A stretch of 64,000 nucleotides of DNA from Cymbidium sinense (lineage: Eukaryota > Streptophyta > Magnoliopsida > Asparagales > Orchidaceae). Position 1 is the stretch's first letter. Each line of letters begins with the position of its first letter. A program made the translations under genes and the position numbers. The stretch covers positions 54,245,352 to 54,309,351 of the forward strand of contig CM038222.1 of the NCBI GenBank assembly GCA_021442155.1, written 5' to 3'. A model generated the notes under the pieces. That model was not told where the DNA came from, did no database searches, and saw nothing but the letters and a program-made list of their open reading frames with translations. Positions 21,249-34,360 of this stretch are shown piece by piece.

Positions 21249-24200
21249 CCAATCAAAGTTGGACACATGTAAGAGATTTAGAATTAATTTGTTTGCTGAT
21301 TAGGGGTGAATTAATTACTTAATTGATTAAGAGAGTAATTAAGGCTAGAATGATCTTTCCCTAATTACCTAAGCAATAAATCCCAAAAAAATTGTGGGTG
21401 GCAAGGTCATGCCACTAAACATTTTGAGAAAGTTTAGAATTAACTACTTGAGTAATTAAAAAAGTAATTAAGCTAATTGGGTTTTAAATTAAACTCAAAT
21501 TAAGCATTAATTACTTTTGAAAATCAATTGGGATTAATTTTAAATGATTCTCCTCTGGAATACCTTTAAAATGAGTATTTATTTACATTTCTATAATTTT
21601 TTTTATGATTTTTTATGAATATTTGAAGTTTTATCCATTAAAAATAGATTATTGACCTTAATTAAAGCTTAATCCCATCAATTCCACATGGCCTACTAAT
21701 GCAGCGCACTTTCCACATGGCACCGCGGGATTGGATATTAACCCGCATCTAACTCAGTGCCCACATGGTGGCAACGGACACAATTTTAATCTCTATCATC
21801 TGATTTAAGATCGAACAACCAGGATTAAACTTGCAACTCGTAAGGGCAGATAATCTAATGAGATCTAATTACGATCGTCTATTATAATAATGTGGAATGG
21901 ATGGTGTGTGATCTGTCATCCTACGAGTGATGAGAGCTGGAGTTCATCTTCCATTGCTCACATGATTCGACCTCACACGAGCTCGGATCAACTCCAAAAT
22001 GATCCCACACCTTTGTGCGAAGGATCTGAAGGGATCCAATGACTTGGATCACGCGACATTCAACTTTCCTTCAAAAATCTCTAATGAAAATTTGCAAAAT
22101 CTTGGTTTCAATGGAATTACCTCATCAGAGCTCAAGACCGATGGTGAATTCAATTGATGAAGCTTCATCAAGTAGAGACGAGGCCTTATTGAGCGGCATG
22201 TAAGCCAATTTCCCCTCATTCACTCAGTGGACCAAATTTCATCAATTTGGAGCTCGGTGGTGACGAACTCCTACCTCCGGTGATCGTGAAGCTTGGGAAA
22301 AGGTTTTTTTGTGCTTGATGAGGTGCAGGGAGAGTGTGGGTAAGAGGAATTTGGTTTTGGTTGAGAAATGGTGGAGTTGGGTAAAGAATGGAGGTGTCTT
22401 ATTTTAGAACAGTGAACTCTGAGCTTTAAGAAGCTTGGAGTGCTCTGGGAGGGTTGGGGAGTTTCATTTTGGGCTGTAGGGTAATTCTAAGAGTATGGGT
22501 GTTGAATTCATATCGAAATGAGGGGGGTATATCCCACCTCCCTTGGATTGGATGGATGGATGCGGCTCTCACTTTTTGGCTGATCAGATTGCTAGGGCAC
22601 CGGAGGGGTTGGTGTCACCTCCACATGGCACGATTGGATTGGAGGAAGGCTTGGGAGGTGGCTCATGGCAGCTTGTGTCTTCCTTGGATCCAATGGCTTT
22701 AGGTAGTGAGGGAGGTGAGTTAAAACCCCTCCCTTTGGTCCATGAAAGACCTAGCCCACATGGGTTAGGCTAGGTGGCTAAGTCAGACCCCATTTGGGGT
22801 GTGTGAGGGTTGCCAATTGGAAAGGAAGAGTGGACTTTGCCAATTTTGGTAAAATCCCATGTGGGGAGGCAAATCCAAGGTAGATTTACCTTGAGTTTGA
22901 GACCATTTGTGCTTGGGCTAGCTTTGGACTGACCCAAGATAGGTTTGGATCAGGTTGGATCAGATTCCAAGGGGCCATGGCTTGGTTCCAAGGGATTTGG
23001 CTCAATTTGGGTCATATGGGTCACATTAGGTCATGTTGGGTTAGGTTGACTAATTGGTCAAATTGGGTCAAGTTCAAATGATGATTTGAAGTATTTTGGC
23101 TCAATTGGTTTTAATCAAATTGGCTCGGGTTTGATTTTGGCTCAATTGGATTCATATAAGTCAAATGGGTCAAGTTGACCAATTTGATCACATTGGTTAA
23201 ATTGGCTTAGGTTAGGTGTAGATTCATGTTCAATTGGTTAATTGAAGATGATTGCAGGCTTTGGTTTGAGTTGGTTTGGATTTAATTTGGTTTTAGGCCA
23301 ATTTGTCCCTTTAGGTCAATTTGGGCTAAGTTGGTCAATTGGGTCCAATTGGTCAAATTGGGATCAATTACAGCTTTGGTCAAGTTTAAATGATGATTTG
23401 AAATGAACTTGAGCCATTGGTTATAATCAATTTAGGTTGGATAATGATTTGACCTATTTTAGTCTTTTAGGTCAATTTGGGTCAACTTGGGTCAAAGAGC
23501 CAATTGGGTTTGGTTTAGCTCAATCGATGATCATGCCATGTTCAATCATTGATCATGGGTTGGTGTGAAGCTATGGTTTCAGTTATTTTGATGTAGGGTA
23601 GGTTTAGGCTAATTTGGTTCATATGGGCTAAAGGGTTGACTTGGTCAAATGGCCAAGTTGAGTTGGTTTGACCTAATTTGTAATAATTGATCATCCTAGG
23701 GTGGTCAATAATCATGATAGGAGGTTTAGGTTGGCTTGGTTCAATCCAATTTAGGTTGGATTAGAACATGGCTGAAAAAGGTGGTCAATAATCCATATGT
23801 CACTTTGGGTCAAGTGAACCTAACTAGGTCAATTGGATTGATTTTAGTTTGATTAAGATTTAGTTGAATTTATATATGAGTTTAGGATTGAAATATAAAT
23901 TCAACTATAATCAATTTAGATTCTAATAGGGTTTGGTTCATTTGAAAATTTCAAATCAAAAGGTATAAGTTGGGTTTGACTTGGGTTGATCTTGGTTTGG
24001 TTTGATGATTGCAGGTTTTATTTATCTTTGGATAGGTGATTGGAGGAATGATTGATTTAAGAGAAATTCTATTAGTTTTGGCTGGATTTAGATGGGATTT
24101 GGTTAGGTCCAAGGAATTGGCTTAAAGGATTTATATTGGGATTTGATTTGTGTTTGGATTAGCTTAGGTCATTTGAATGTATATTTCATTTATATTTAGG

Positions 24201-25158
24201 AAGATAATTGAGGGAATAATCGATTTATAAGAAAATCAATTGATTTTGAAGTGATTTGAAGGTAAATTTGGCTAAGCTTATGAAGGTAGGTCCAAAGAGC
24301 TTAGAAGGAAATTTAATTTAGTTTGATTTAATTTTGATCATTGGAGTGTAGATTTCCTTTATATTTATGAATAAGATTGAATATATAATTGATTCATGAG
24401 AAAATGAATTGATTTTGGGATAAATTGGGTTAAGATTTGGCTAAGCTCGTGGGAATGATTCATATGGCTTAGGAAGGGCCTTGACTTGATTTGATTTGAT
24501 TTGATTTAGTTTTGATCATTTAAATGTAGATTTGATTTATATTTAGGATGACAATTGATGGAATAATTGATCCATGAGATGATCAATTGAGTTTGATTTG
24601 ATTTGAATGGATTTTGGCTAAGCTCATGAAAGTAGATAACATGGCTTAGATAGGATTTTGTATGATTGTAAGCTTTGGAAAATTGGATTTGAAATTGAGT
24701 TTGGTTGTAAGTTTGATAGAGTGATTGAAAGGTTGAATTGATATTTGAAAAAATCAATTAAGTTTGGATTGATTTGAATTTGGTTAGGGCTAAATCCATG
24801 GGATTTAATCACAAGGCTTAGGGAAGATTTTGAGCTTGAATTTGAGGTTGAAATTGATTGCAAATTTTGAAATTTGAATTTTGAACTCAGATTTGAATTT
24901 GGGGTTTGGTTATAGCTTAAGAAGGTGAACATGGATTGATTTTAGCTATAAGGTAGGTGGATCTCCCTAAGTCCTAAGGCATAGCCTAATCTTATGATTA
25001 TCCCTTATAAGTCTCTAGGCTTAGGTTAAGTGTTCACCTAAGTGCTAGAAGTGTCTTATGACTAAGGAAGTTTTAATATCTAGAAGACTCCTAAATCTAA
25101 GATGGAGAGATTGAGAACTCACTCCAAAAGTGTGGTGTAATTGACAAGGCACACCGTA
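21249..25158 (-). repeat. LTR copy B-left (3' LTR of element B), left part missing
   Basis: From 21260 on it matches the right half of copy A (the homologous point in A is about 13100). It has the CCACATGG region (about 21684), decayed GAGCTC hairpin (about 21967), TTGGGTCAA array (22960-24020) and about 180-bp repeats (24100-24930). The end at 25158 (ACACCGTA for ACACCACA) abuts 3' UTR sequence. The first 3-4 kb of the LTR are missing. A deletion of about 27 bp near 25126 joins two AAGTG repeats. Confidence 0.75.
22960..24020. repeat. TTGGGTCAA / TTGACC-rich array in LTR copy B-left
   Basis: This has the same W-box-core-rich mosaic as 14815-15870, at the homologous place in this LTR copy, with GGGTCAAGTTGACC-type strings throughout. 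Confidence 0.7.
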
Positions 25159-26629
25159 CGTATTGGCGTTAACCGAGATGATCACCAACGTCCAAATGAT
25201 CACAAGCACTACTAGAAATGATATATGCCTAAACCTAAGAGATAGATAGAATCATGATCTTAGTGTAATGCAACTCAACTTATGCCAAGGTCATAAGAGA
25301 GGATGGAGGAATCCGCTTGAGGGTTGAGTACATGAACCTTCCACTAGAGAAGCTGGTTCAAGCTACACACTGGGGATATGGATTTGAGTTTGATTGTGAA
25401 TATGATTTATGGGAAAGAGATCCATCGAGGATAAGAATATATAATCCACCGGGCATCAAGATCAAATTAACTTCAATTTGTTTTTTCTTAATTGATCTGG
25501 AGGCATATCCATTAGGGATATGGACTCGAATCTGCTAGGGATTGGGAATATGAACCTTCCACTAGGGAAGTAGGTTCGGGCTATCAGTTGGGGATAAAAG
25601 TTCAGCTGAATTTCTTTGATTATTTGATTAGCTCCGTTAAGGAGGGATGGGTTTGGATTGCTTTAATTTAGACTCCACTAGGGGAGTTGGTTTAATTTTC
25701 TATGGCTCCATTTGGGAGGATGGTTTTGAATTGAGGACATATCTATAGGGGATGTGAACTTGATTAAATTTGATAAATTTTAATTTTGATTTGACATATG
25801 GACCCAATCAGTGAGCGATGGACCCACTAAAGAGGGGCCACAGAGGCCTTGGCCTAAATTAAATTTACAAATCCAAAGGGGTAGTCTACCAGCATAAGGT
25901 AGGACTATCCAGCTTAAAGGGTTGCCTTTCGGTGTGCAATAGTTGTGCTTGGAAGAAAGCATACCAGACTTACATCTTCTAAAGTAAGGACCAGCCGTTG
26001 GGGTGATCTGTCGATGGCACAACAAATTGAACCTAGGGAGACTACTGAGTGAATATTGTTGGGGACTTATGTCAGCTCAAAAGTAGTCAGGGTTAATTTC
26101 ATTTGATTTCATTTGATTTATTTTAATTTAATTTTATTTATTTCTAATTTTTATTTTATTTGATGAATCATGTTGGTGTGCGATGGATCACACTAAGAAG
26201 GGGCTATGTTGGCATGGGCCTATCTCAAATTTACTGATTCAAAGGGGTAGTCTACTGGCCGAATGGTAGGACTATCCAACATAAGGGGTGTCTTTTGGTG
26301 TACAATGACTACGCTAGGAAGAAGGCATAGTAGACTTACACATTTTCCAAAGAAAAGAATAGTAGCTGAGGTGACCTATTGGTAGCACAACAAATCAAAC
26401 CCAACCTAGGGCTGCCCGTCGATGTGCAATGGTTGTGCTGGAAAGAATGCATAGTAGACTTACATCTTCCAAAGCAAGGATGACCATCGGGTTGACCTGT
26501 TGGTGGTACAATAAGTCGAATCCGACCTAAGAGTGACTACTAAGGATTATATTTCAAAATATTTTTAGTTTGGAAGAGATTGAATTTGAAACAAAATTTA
26601 ATTGATGATAATTATTTTGAAATATAATC
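25159..26629 (-). other. 3' UTR of element B with tandem sub-repeats
   Basis: Non-coding DNA lies between the LTR and the stop codon of pol. It has units around GAACCTTCCACTAGGGAA (about 25337 and 25551) and longer units of about 360 bases. The longer units begin with GATGGACCCAATC/GATGAATCATGTT and contain CCAAAGGGGTAGTCTACC (about 25870 and 26238). The matching region of element G has the same units. Repeat-rich 3' UTRs are a known trait of Tat/Ogre elements. I see no clear polypurine tract beside the LTR. Confidence 0.7.
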
Positions 26630-27595
26630 TTAAAGATAATATTTCTTTAAATAAAGCTTATTGATTGCAAGCATTGGGCCCTTTCCTTTATGGTTGATAA
26701 GCAAATATGATCCTCCTAGGTAAGTATTTTCTATAACAAAAGTGCCATCCCAAGTTCAAACTTGCCTCCCATCTTACGATGGGAAATAATTGGTCTCTTT
26801 GAAATTAAAATAAGCTCTCCTACTTGAAAAGCTCTAGGACAGACCCACTTGTTGTGAGCTTGAATCATTTTGGCTTTGTACAACTTAAGATTTTGGTATG
26901 CCCATAGGCATCTCTCCTACAAACCTTTGAGCTCTTATAACAACAACTTGATGTTATGCTTTGTTATGATCTTGCTACCCATAACTATCCTTAGTGATGG
27001 GAGTTGGACTTCTAATGGGAGAACCGCCTCGGATCCATACACTAAATAGAAAGGAGTAAATTGAGTTGGAGTTCTGTAGGTGGTACGGTATGCCCACAAG
27101 GCTTTAACTAACTGCTCATGTAACTGCCACTTGTTGTCATCGAGTGTCTTCTTCAGTATTTGGATGAGAGTTTTGTTGAAGGTTTTTTCCAAGACATTCA
27201 TAGATAATGTTGTGTCTCTAAGCAAAGTTGTTGATCTTGGTGCTCTTGAATGTAGTACCATTATAAGATATAATTCATCGAGGAACTCGAACCTATATAT
27301 GATATGTATCCAGAAAAATTGGAGCACATGCTGAGTTGTGACCTCTCTGAGCAGGATTGCCTCTGTCCATTTGGAAATGTAGTCTGCAGCAGCTAGGATG
27401 AATCGATGATCTTTGGAAGAAGGAGGGTCAATCAGACACTATGTTGGTATGCCAACATTTAAATAGCCACAAGGCCAATGTAGGATGTAAAATATTGGGT
27501 GGATGGTGTAGGACCACATTGTGTACTTGACACTAGTGGCATCACCTAGCTACGTCCATACAATCTGTGATCATAGACGGTCAATAATATCTTAG
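26630..27595 (-). pseudogene. Element B: integrase C-terminal half, end of pol
   Basis: The minus-strand frame at 26935-27327 contains FNKTLIQILKKTLDD, ALWAYRTTYRTPTQFTPF and YGSEAVLPLEVQLPSLR, typical of the end of the integrase core in plant Ty3/gypsy elements. After a stop, the C-terminal domain continues (RPIISHRKMGGKFE) to the final NKLYLKKYYL and a TAA stop at 26630-26632. Toward the right the homology ends abruptly at 27595, at the place matching about position 560 in element A, and an LTR edge follows. Everything from the zinc-binding domain to gag is absent. Integrase would insert cDNA; this is a dead fragment. Confidence 0.85.
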
Positions 27596-30169
27596 CGTGG
27601 TGTTTACTTTTGGATGTGGGGACACCACACAGATCGTAGGGGATACTTATTGAATTGATCATGTATGATATTAAGGAATGATGCACTATATTTAAAGATA
27701 TTAATCATCACCCTATAATGGACCTAATCATCTAATAAGAACTCTTAAGGCATGATGGGTCTTTGAATATAGTAGAGATTTTCTCCTACTTTATATGAAT
27801 GAATAAAGTAGGACTTATATTAAATCGGGTTCTAAAGTTCCCTATGGAGGCAAGCCTCCATAGTTAATTACATCTTAGGGAATGAAATTCTCCAAGAATA
27901 CTCTCGATTAAAGTATAAAATCATCATCTCGAAAGATTTCAAGGTTAAGATTATCAAAGGATTAGTTGTATTTGGAAAATAAGTCAGGACAGATCAAATG
28001 GAGAGACTTATTTTGGAAGCCAAAGGAGATGAGTAGGGAATGCCCATGATACTAGGAAGCCTAGTGTGTATTCCAATCTATCCTATAGTTGGGCTTTATG
28101 TATTTGAACTTGAAAGAATTATTTATTTGAATTGAATTTTTATTAGCATATTAGGGCTTATGATCCAACAACACAAGAGTGTGGAAATGTCTAAGAGGTG
28201 AGGATTTATACTTGTAGCCTGAAGAAAATAGCAACTTTAGATCCTAAATCTAGGGAGCTTTAGCATAAGCTAAAGCACGACTTAAATCTAAGCGAAGATG
28301 GGCATAAAGTTTACCACCATAAGAGAGGATAAACCACCCGACTACTGGGCTTACAATAGTTTGAAATGGCCACAAGCTAACTCCTCCTACTTTTCAAATA
28401 AATATGGTCCGGGTCATATGAATTACAAGATAGCTAGGGTAGTTACTTATTTTGAAAGAGATTAAGTTCTTAAACCCACTCCCTAAGAGACTCGAGTATG
28501 AGTTGTATGAGTAATGACTTAATCTAATATAAAATATTTTCAAATTTTATTTCAATTTTGACACTTCAATTTTACAAAGGAGCTTTAGGATTTTTATATG
28601 CCTAAATGCATTATGAAGTAAGGTTATTGGCCAAATTAAAAGAGATAGAGGGTGAAGCTCCATCGGAAGGGGTTGTCTCGTAGGTCAAGTGGTCCCTATG
28701 CATATAAGGATAGAGGCCCTCATTTTGCAAGAGTGATTCAAGATGATGCATGATGTGAGACATACAACCATATAGCTAAGAGGTTGATAAATCTTTTAAT
28801 TATCTTTATTTATATCCTAGGGTTTATGGTGAAGTTATGAGTTATAGAAAATTTTAGTTATGAGTGATTAATTGGGGTAAAAAAATTAATTTTGCCCTAA
28901 AAGCCTAATCGTATCCAGGCCACACATTAAATCATCAATCATAAAAAAAAAACTATAAAAGGCATGAAATTTCTAATGTGCAATGTAAACACAACATCAA
29001 ACATTTTATAAACTGACACAAAAGAATAAGAGACCGGTGCGGTTGGGTGCCGCCATACAATCTGAAAAGAAAAGATGGGTAGCCAAGCTCTACCCTTATA
29101 CAACATGAATATGAAATAATAATTACAAGTTACAAATGAATAAATTTTATAAGGGGTATTGAAATCCTCATTTCTTCATTTATCCTTCATTTCTTCATTC
29201 CTTGCTTCATTTGATTTTGGTAAGCTTCAAGGCATCACATGGTACCCCAAGGCAAAACCTTCTGGCCAATGCTCTTCCTAAACCCCCATAGTACTAATCC
29301 TAATACCTAATGCAAAATTATATTAAAAATAAGAAAAGTAAATCTAACTACACCTGCAAAATAAGTATTAGCTAAACACACATACAATCCCAAGTAGTTA
29401 TATTTATGATTTGGACTTAGCACCCTGCAGACGGGTAACCAAGCCCACCTATCCTAACTTGGATTATTCTTAGGGGCTTAAGCAACCTATAAAGAGAGCA
29501 TTGATATTTATTTTAAGCACCCCCTTAAGTATAATCCCCTACAGAAAATATGATTAAGTTAGGAATGACCTAATATCCAGTTTATGAAGCATACACCCTA
29601 ACATCCAGTCTAAAATAATATATCACAAAACAAAATATACATCACACCATGCACTGTCCTATCTTAGGACTAAAAGTGGTGACTTAGTTCTAATGTGTGA
29701 GTTAAAGCTTGTGTGGTATGTCTAGCTAGGCATTAGTGTTATAATTTTCTAAGTGTAGAAGGATACAATTTAACATGAGAAGTTGATTTCACTTGAAGTG
29801 GTTTAATTTATTTGAGAATTTTAATTTGTGTTTTCTTTTGTTTCATATGATTACACTTTGCAATTAAGTGTTATAAAGAGAAGAAAGAGGGTTTCCCTCT
29901 TTCATCCTTACCTTAACCAACTTCTAAAGCATGTTAAATTGATTTAGTTCTCTTTAGTGAATGGCTTATTAAATGATTTAATTAATCCTAAGTTTTGGTT
30001 CACTCTAAATAATCCTATTTAATATGAAAGGGTTCTTAAGATTAATTTACTTGAATTACTACCACATGATGTATATTAAATCATTCCTTTCCATCACACG
30101 TAACATGCATATGATTTTCATCCTAAGTATACCTATACATGCAATATATTTTGGAACACTTATATGATT

Positions 30170-30190
30170 AATATATATATATATATATAT
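30170..30190. repeat. (AT)n microsatellite
   Basis: An uninterrupted AT dinucleotide run inside LTR copy B-right. Confidence 0.85.
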
Positions 30191-30295
30191 AGATAGAGTT
30201 TATATTTTCATTTTGATTGGATCATCTAATCATATTAATTTAAAACTCTATCCAAATTCTTATACAAAAATACATATGGATGAAATTAAACAGGT

Positions 30296-30905
30296 ACATG
30301 TCATTGTTAACTAGGAAAGTGAGGTAATCAAATGACCTCCTTGGGGCTAACTAAAGCATCGTATTCCTGGGATGTCCAAACTATATACCCATTTGCATTC
30401 AAACTTATCTAAATTTATACATGAACATTGGGAAAGAAGCTCCAAATCATATGGCTAATTATCTCAATTATTTGAACAATTATGAATGCATGTATTTTTA
30501 ATAGAAAAGCAATTTCAAGTCCATAATAAAATAAACACGCACACACATGTATAAGAGACATAAGTTAGTACATGTCATTGTTAACCAAAGAAGTGAGGTA
30601 ATCAAATGACCTCCTTGGGGCTACTTAAAGTCTCGTATTCCCGGGATGTCTAAACTAAACACTTGCTTTTCTTAAATACATATGGATGTATACATAACTA
30701 AAGGAAGGAAAACCATGCAAAGATTATATTTTTATTTGATTGAAGCATTTACATATATGAAATTAAAGTTCTATCCAATTTCTAATGTAGAAATGCATGT
30801 AAATGAAATCAAATAAGTATGTGTCGCTGTTAACTAGGGAAGTGAGGTAATCAAATGTCCTCATTAGGGCTAGCTAAACCCTTATATTCTTGGGATGTCT
30901 ATACT
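30296..30905. repeat. Three direct copies of a segment inside LTR copy B-right
   Basis: The string GTCATTGTTAACTAGGAAAG, followed by GTGAGGTAATCAAATG and CCTTGGGGCTA, occurs at about 30302, 30574 and 30832, about 260-270 bases apart. The homologous place has one recognisable copy in the inverted copy F (about 37322-37410) and in D (about 48440), and a decayed one in A (about 11830). Confidence 0.8.
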
Positions 30906-32566
30906 ATGTACTTATTAACATTCAAATACATATAAAGCCACACATGAACCAAAGTAAAAAAGAACTTTCCTTCACATATCTAAGCTATAAGCATATATAA
31001 ACCTATATGTATTTATAATTGCTATCACTCTAATAATGTAATTGATTTATAAACTTTGGAAAAATAATTTGGATTTATTAGTGATAATACCCACACATAC
31101 ATTAAGGTAAGTCAACACAAGCAAGCCTAACATAAAGAAAAACCATTTGATTTAACTTATTTCGAAAAGATAAATACATGATTTGAAATGACAAATAATA
31201 TTTAAAATGATTAGAAAGAAATAAATAAACATAAACACATGATTTCATTCAATCAAATTAATTCCTAAAGATAATCATATCAAATAAAACAATTTAAAGC
31301 AAACCAAAGTTTCTTTAATGTCATTTTTAATTTCATGTTTTGATTTGATTTAATGACATGATCGGGAGTTTGTTGATCCCAACCCATTCCCATGTTTGTG
31401 AATTAATTTGGTTTAATGAAAAGTAATTAAGTTGATTTTATAGATTAATTAAGTTGTAATATGCATTAAATTCATTAATTAACCCTTACCTATGTTATCT
31501 TAAAGTAATTAACTAAATAATTATGAGCCAACATGAAATGCAAATGAATTGGAAAGTAAATTAGCAATGGTCCTAAGAATTGAAAGGGCCTAGTGCAATT
31601 GGCATGCAATTATTAATTAATTAAATTAAGAAACTTGATTAATTACTTTTATGACTTTTTGACATAATTAGTAAACCATAATTTCATTAACTTCCTTTAG
31701 GTTATTAAACACCTAAATTCCTACCCATGATTTAATTGGTTAAGATCAGATGTGATTGTAATTTTAATTTGATGAATTAAGCAATTTAATTAGTTAATTA
31801 AGCCTTAATTAATTTTTTTTGAAAAGTGAAATGAACTTAGGGAAAGAGATTAGGAAAGAGGTCTCAATCCTATTCCATAAGTCCCCTCACTGTTAGATAG
31901 TGATTAATGATCCCAATCAACTGATTAGTTTTAAGAATGTGATTAGGGCCTAACTATAATTTCCCTATTTAATTAACCAATAAATCTCAAGAAAATTATA
32001 GGAGCTAGAGGTCATCCCCTTAAACAATCTCAAAAAGTTTGGGGTTAATTAGTTAAATTATTAGAAGTAATTAAGCTAATTAATTTTTTAATTAAACCCT
32101 AATTAAGCCCTATTTATTGTTTAAAATAAATTAAAAATATTTTTAATAAATTGCTCTCTGAAATACCTTCAAAATAAGTATATATTTGTATTTTTTAGAT
32201 TTTTCTATGATTTGTTATGATTTTATGAAGTTTTAGCCATTAATTCTAATTATTTAAGCCTAATTAAGCCTAATCTAGTCGGCACCACATGGCGGGCTGA
32301 TGCGATGTGCTTTCGACATGGCATCATGGGATTGGCTATTAAAGCATGTCCGAGTCAGCACTGACGTGGATGACGGCAGACGCGCTTTCGATCTCCAATG
32401 TTCGATGATCGAACAACGTAGATCGATCTTGCGGTTAATAAAGGATAGAATGGGATAAATCTAATGGATCTAATCACGACCTCCATTTTGATCATGCAGA
32501 ATAGATGACGCGTGATTTATCACCTCACAAGTAATGAAAGATGGAGCCCATCTACCATTGCTCGCT

Positions 32567-32594
32567 CAATCCGAGCTCACCCGAGCTCGGATTG
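32567..32594. repeat. Perfect 12-bp GAGCTC hairpin in LTR copy B-right
   Basis: The arms CAATCCGAGCTC and GAGCTCGGATTG flank the loop ACCC. They are identical to the arms at 13788-13815, while the loop differs by one base. Confidence 0.9.
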
Positions 32595-33339
32595 ACTCCA
32601 AATAGATCCCATACCTTTGTACGAAGGATCCGAAGGGATCCAACAACTATAATTGGCCACATGAACATTCTCATTATAAAGGACCAACCAAAATCTACCT
32701 AAAGCTCAATTTTAATGGTATTATCTCACCGGAGCTAAGATCGATCGGCTCATACGCTTGAGGTAGCTGCATTTAGTAAAGATGAAGCCCTGTTGAGCAG
32801 CAATTGAGTTGATTCCACTCTGTTCGCTCGAGAGGCTGTTGACCTCACTTTTGGAGTGAGTTCTCAATCTCCTCATCTTATACTTAGGAGTCTTCTAGTC
32901 ACTATGAATTCTTTAGTCATGAGATACTTTTATTGATAAGGTGAACACTTAGCCAAGCCTAGAGACTTAGAAGGGTTAATCATAAGATTAGGCTATGCCT
33001 TAGTGTTTAAGGAGACTCACCTACTTTATTGCCTAAATCCAACCTATGTTCACCCACTCAAAACCAAACCTTAAATTCAATTCAAACATTCAATACCAAA
33101 TCAAATTTATATTCAAATTCCACATCAAATGATTGAAATCTATAACCAACTCCAAACCAAACCAAATCAAATCAACGTAAGCCTTATGATTTTATCCTAT
33201 GGACTTAGCCAAATTCTGTTTAATTATGAAACCCAAAATTAACCTATTTTCCTATAAATTAATTACACCTTTAATTACTATTCTAAATATGAATGAAACT
33301 TATAATCATCTAGCCAAATAAAAATCAACCAAAGTCAAA

Positions 33340-34360
33340 TCCAACTTAGCCCATTTGACTTGAAATTTTTAAATGAACCAAAACTCATTTGAACTTAAGC
33401 CAATTTTAATTGGATTTATATGTTAATCTCAAATCCATAAATAAACTCAACTAAATTAAACTCAACCCAAAATCAAGCCAACTAAATCTAATTGGCTCAC
33501 TTGACCCAAAGCGACCAATTTGACCTATTTGAACCAAAATTCAATTCAATCCAAATGAAAGTGAATTAAGCTAATCCAAACTTCATGACATGATTGTTGA
33601 TCATCCTAGGTTGATCAATTATCATAAATTTGGTCAAACCAAGTCAACCTAGCCCTTTGACCAAGTCAACCCTTTAATCCATATGAACTTGAACTAGCCA
33701 AATTGTAACCTAAGCTAAATCTATTGAAACCCATTATTCATACCAGCCCAAAATCAACACTTGAACATGACTTGACCTTCAATTGAGCCAAACCTAACCT
33801 CTTAACCCAAGTTGACTGAAAGTGACCTAAATGACCGAGACGAGTCAAATAAAAATCTTAACCAAATTGATTGCACCCAATGGCTCAAGTTCATTCCAAA
33901 TTGACTATTGAACTTGACCAAAGCCTCAATTGAGTCCAATTGACCCACTAGACCAAAATGACCTATTAAACTCAACTTGACCTAAAGGGACAAACCAACC
34001 TAAAACCCAATTAAATCCAAATTGAACTCAACCAAAGCCTACAACACATTCCAAATGATCAACCAATCCCAAGCCAAGCCATGACCCAAGCCAATTTGGC
34101 CAATTTGATCAAATTAGTTAACTTGACCCATTTGACCCAAATGAATTCTAATGAACCAAAATTAAATCTAAGCCAAATTAAACAAACTAATGACACCAAC
34201 ACATCATAAATGATTATATAGACTTGAACTAACCCTTAGTTTGACCCAATTTGACCAATTGGTCAACCTAACATGATTTGATCCAATTTGACCTAATTGG
34301 GTCAAATTGAATCAATCGAACCTAATGAACTCCAAATGACTTGAAATTTGTCCCAACTCA
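33340..34360. repeat. TTGACCCAA-rich array in inverted LTR copy F
   Basis: The same array as at 14815-15870, read in reverse complement (TTGACCCATTTGACCC and similar strings). Confidence 0.7.

Larger units (their letters stand above)
27596..32836 (-). repeat. LTR copy B-right, right part missing
   Basis: It begins CGTGGTGTTTAC (for TGTGGTGT), includes GACACCACACAGATC, and keeps the ~1.06-kb segment (27751-28808) that copy A lacks. Further on come the CT tract (about 29160-29220), three copies of a segment at 30296-30905, an (AT)n run at 30170-30190, the CCACATGG region (about 32283) and the perfect hairpin at 32567-32594. It stops at about 32836, before the TTGGGTCAA array, where an inverted LTR starts. 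It is either the 5' LTR of element B after an internal deletion, or an LTR of another copy inserted in the integrase. Confidence 0.75.
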
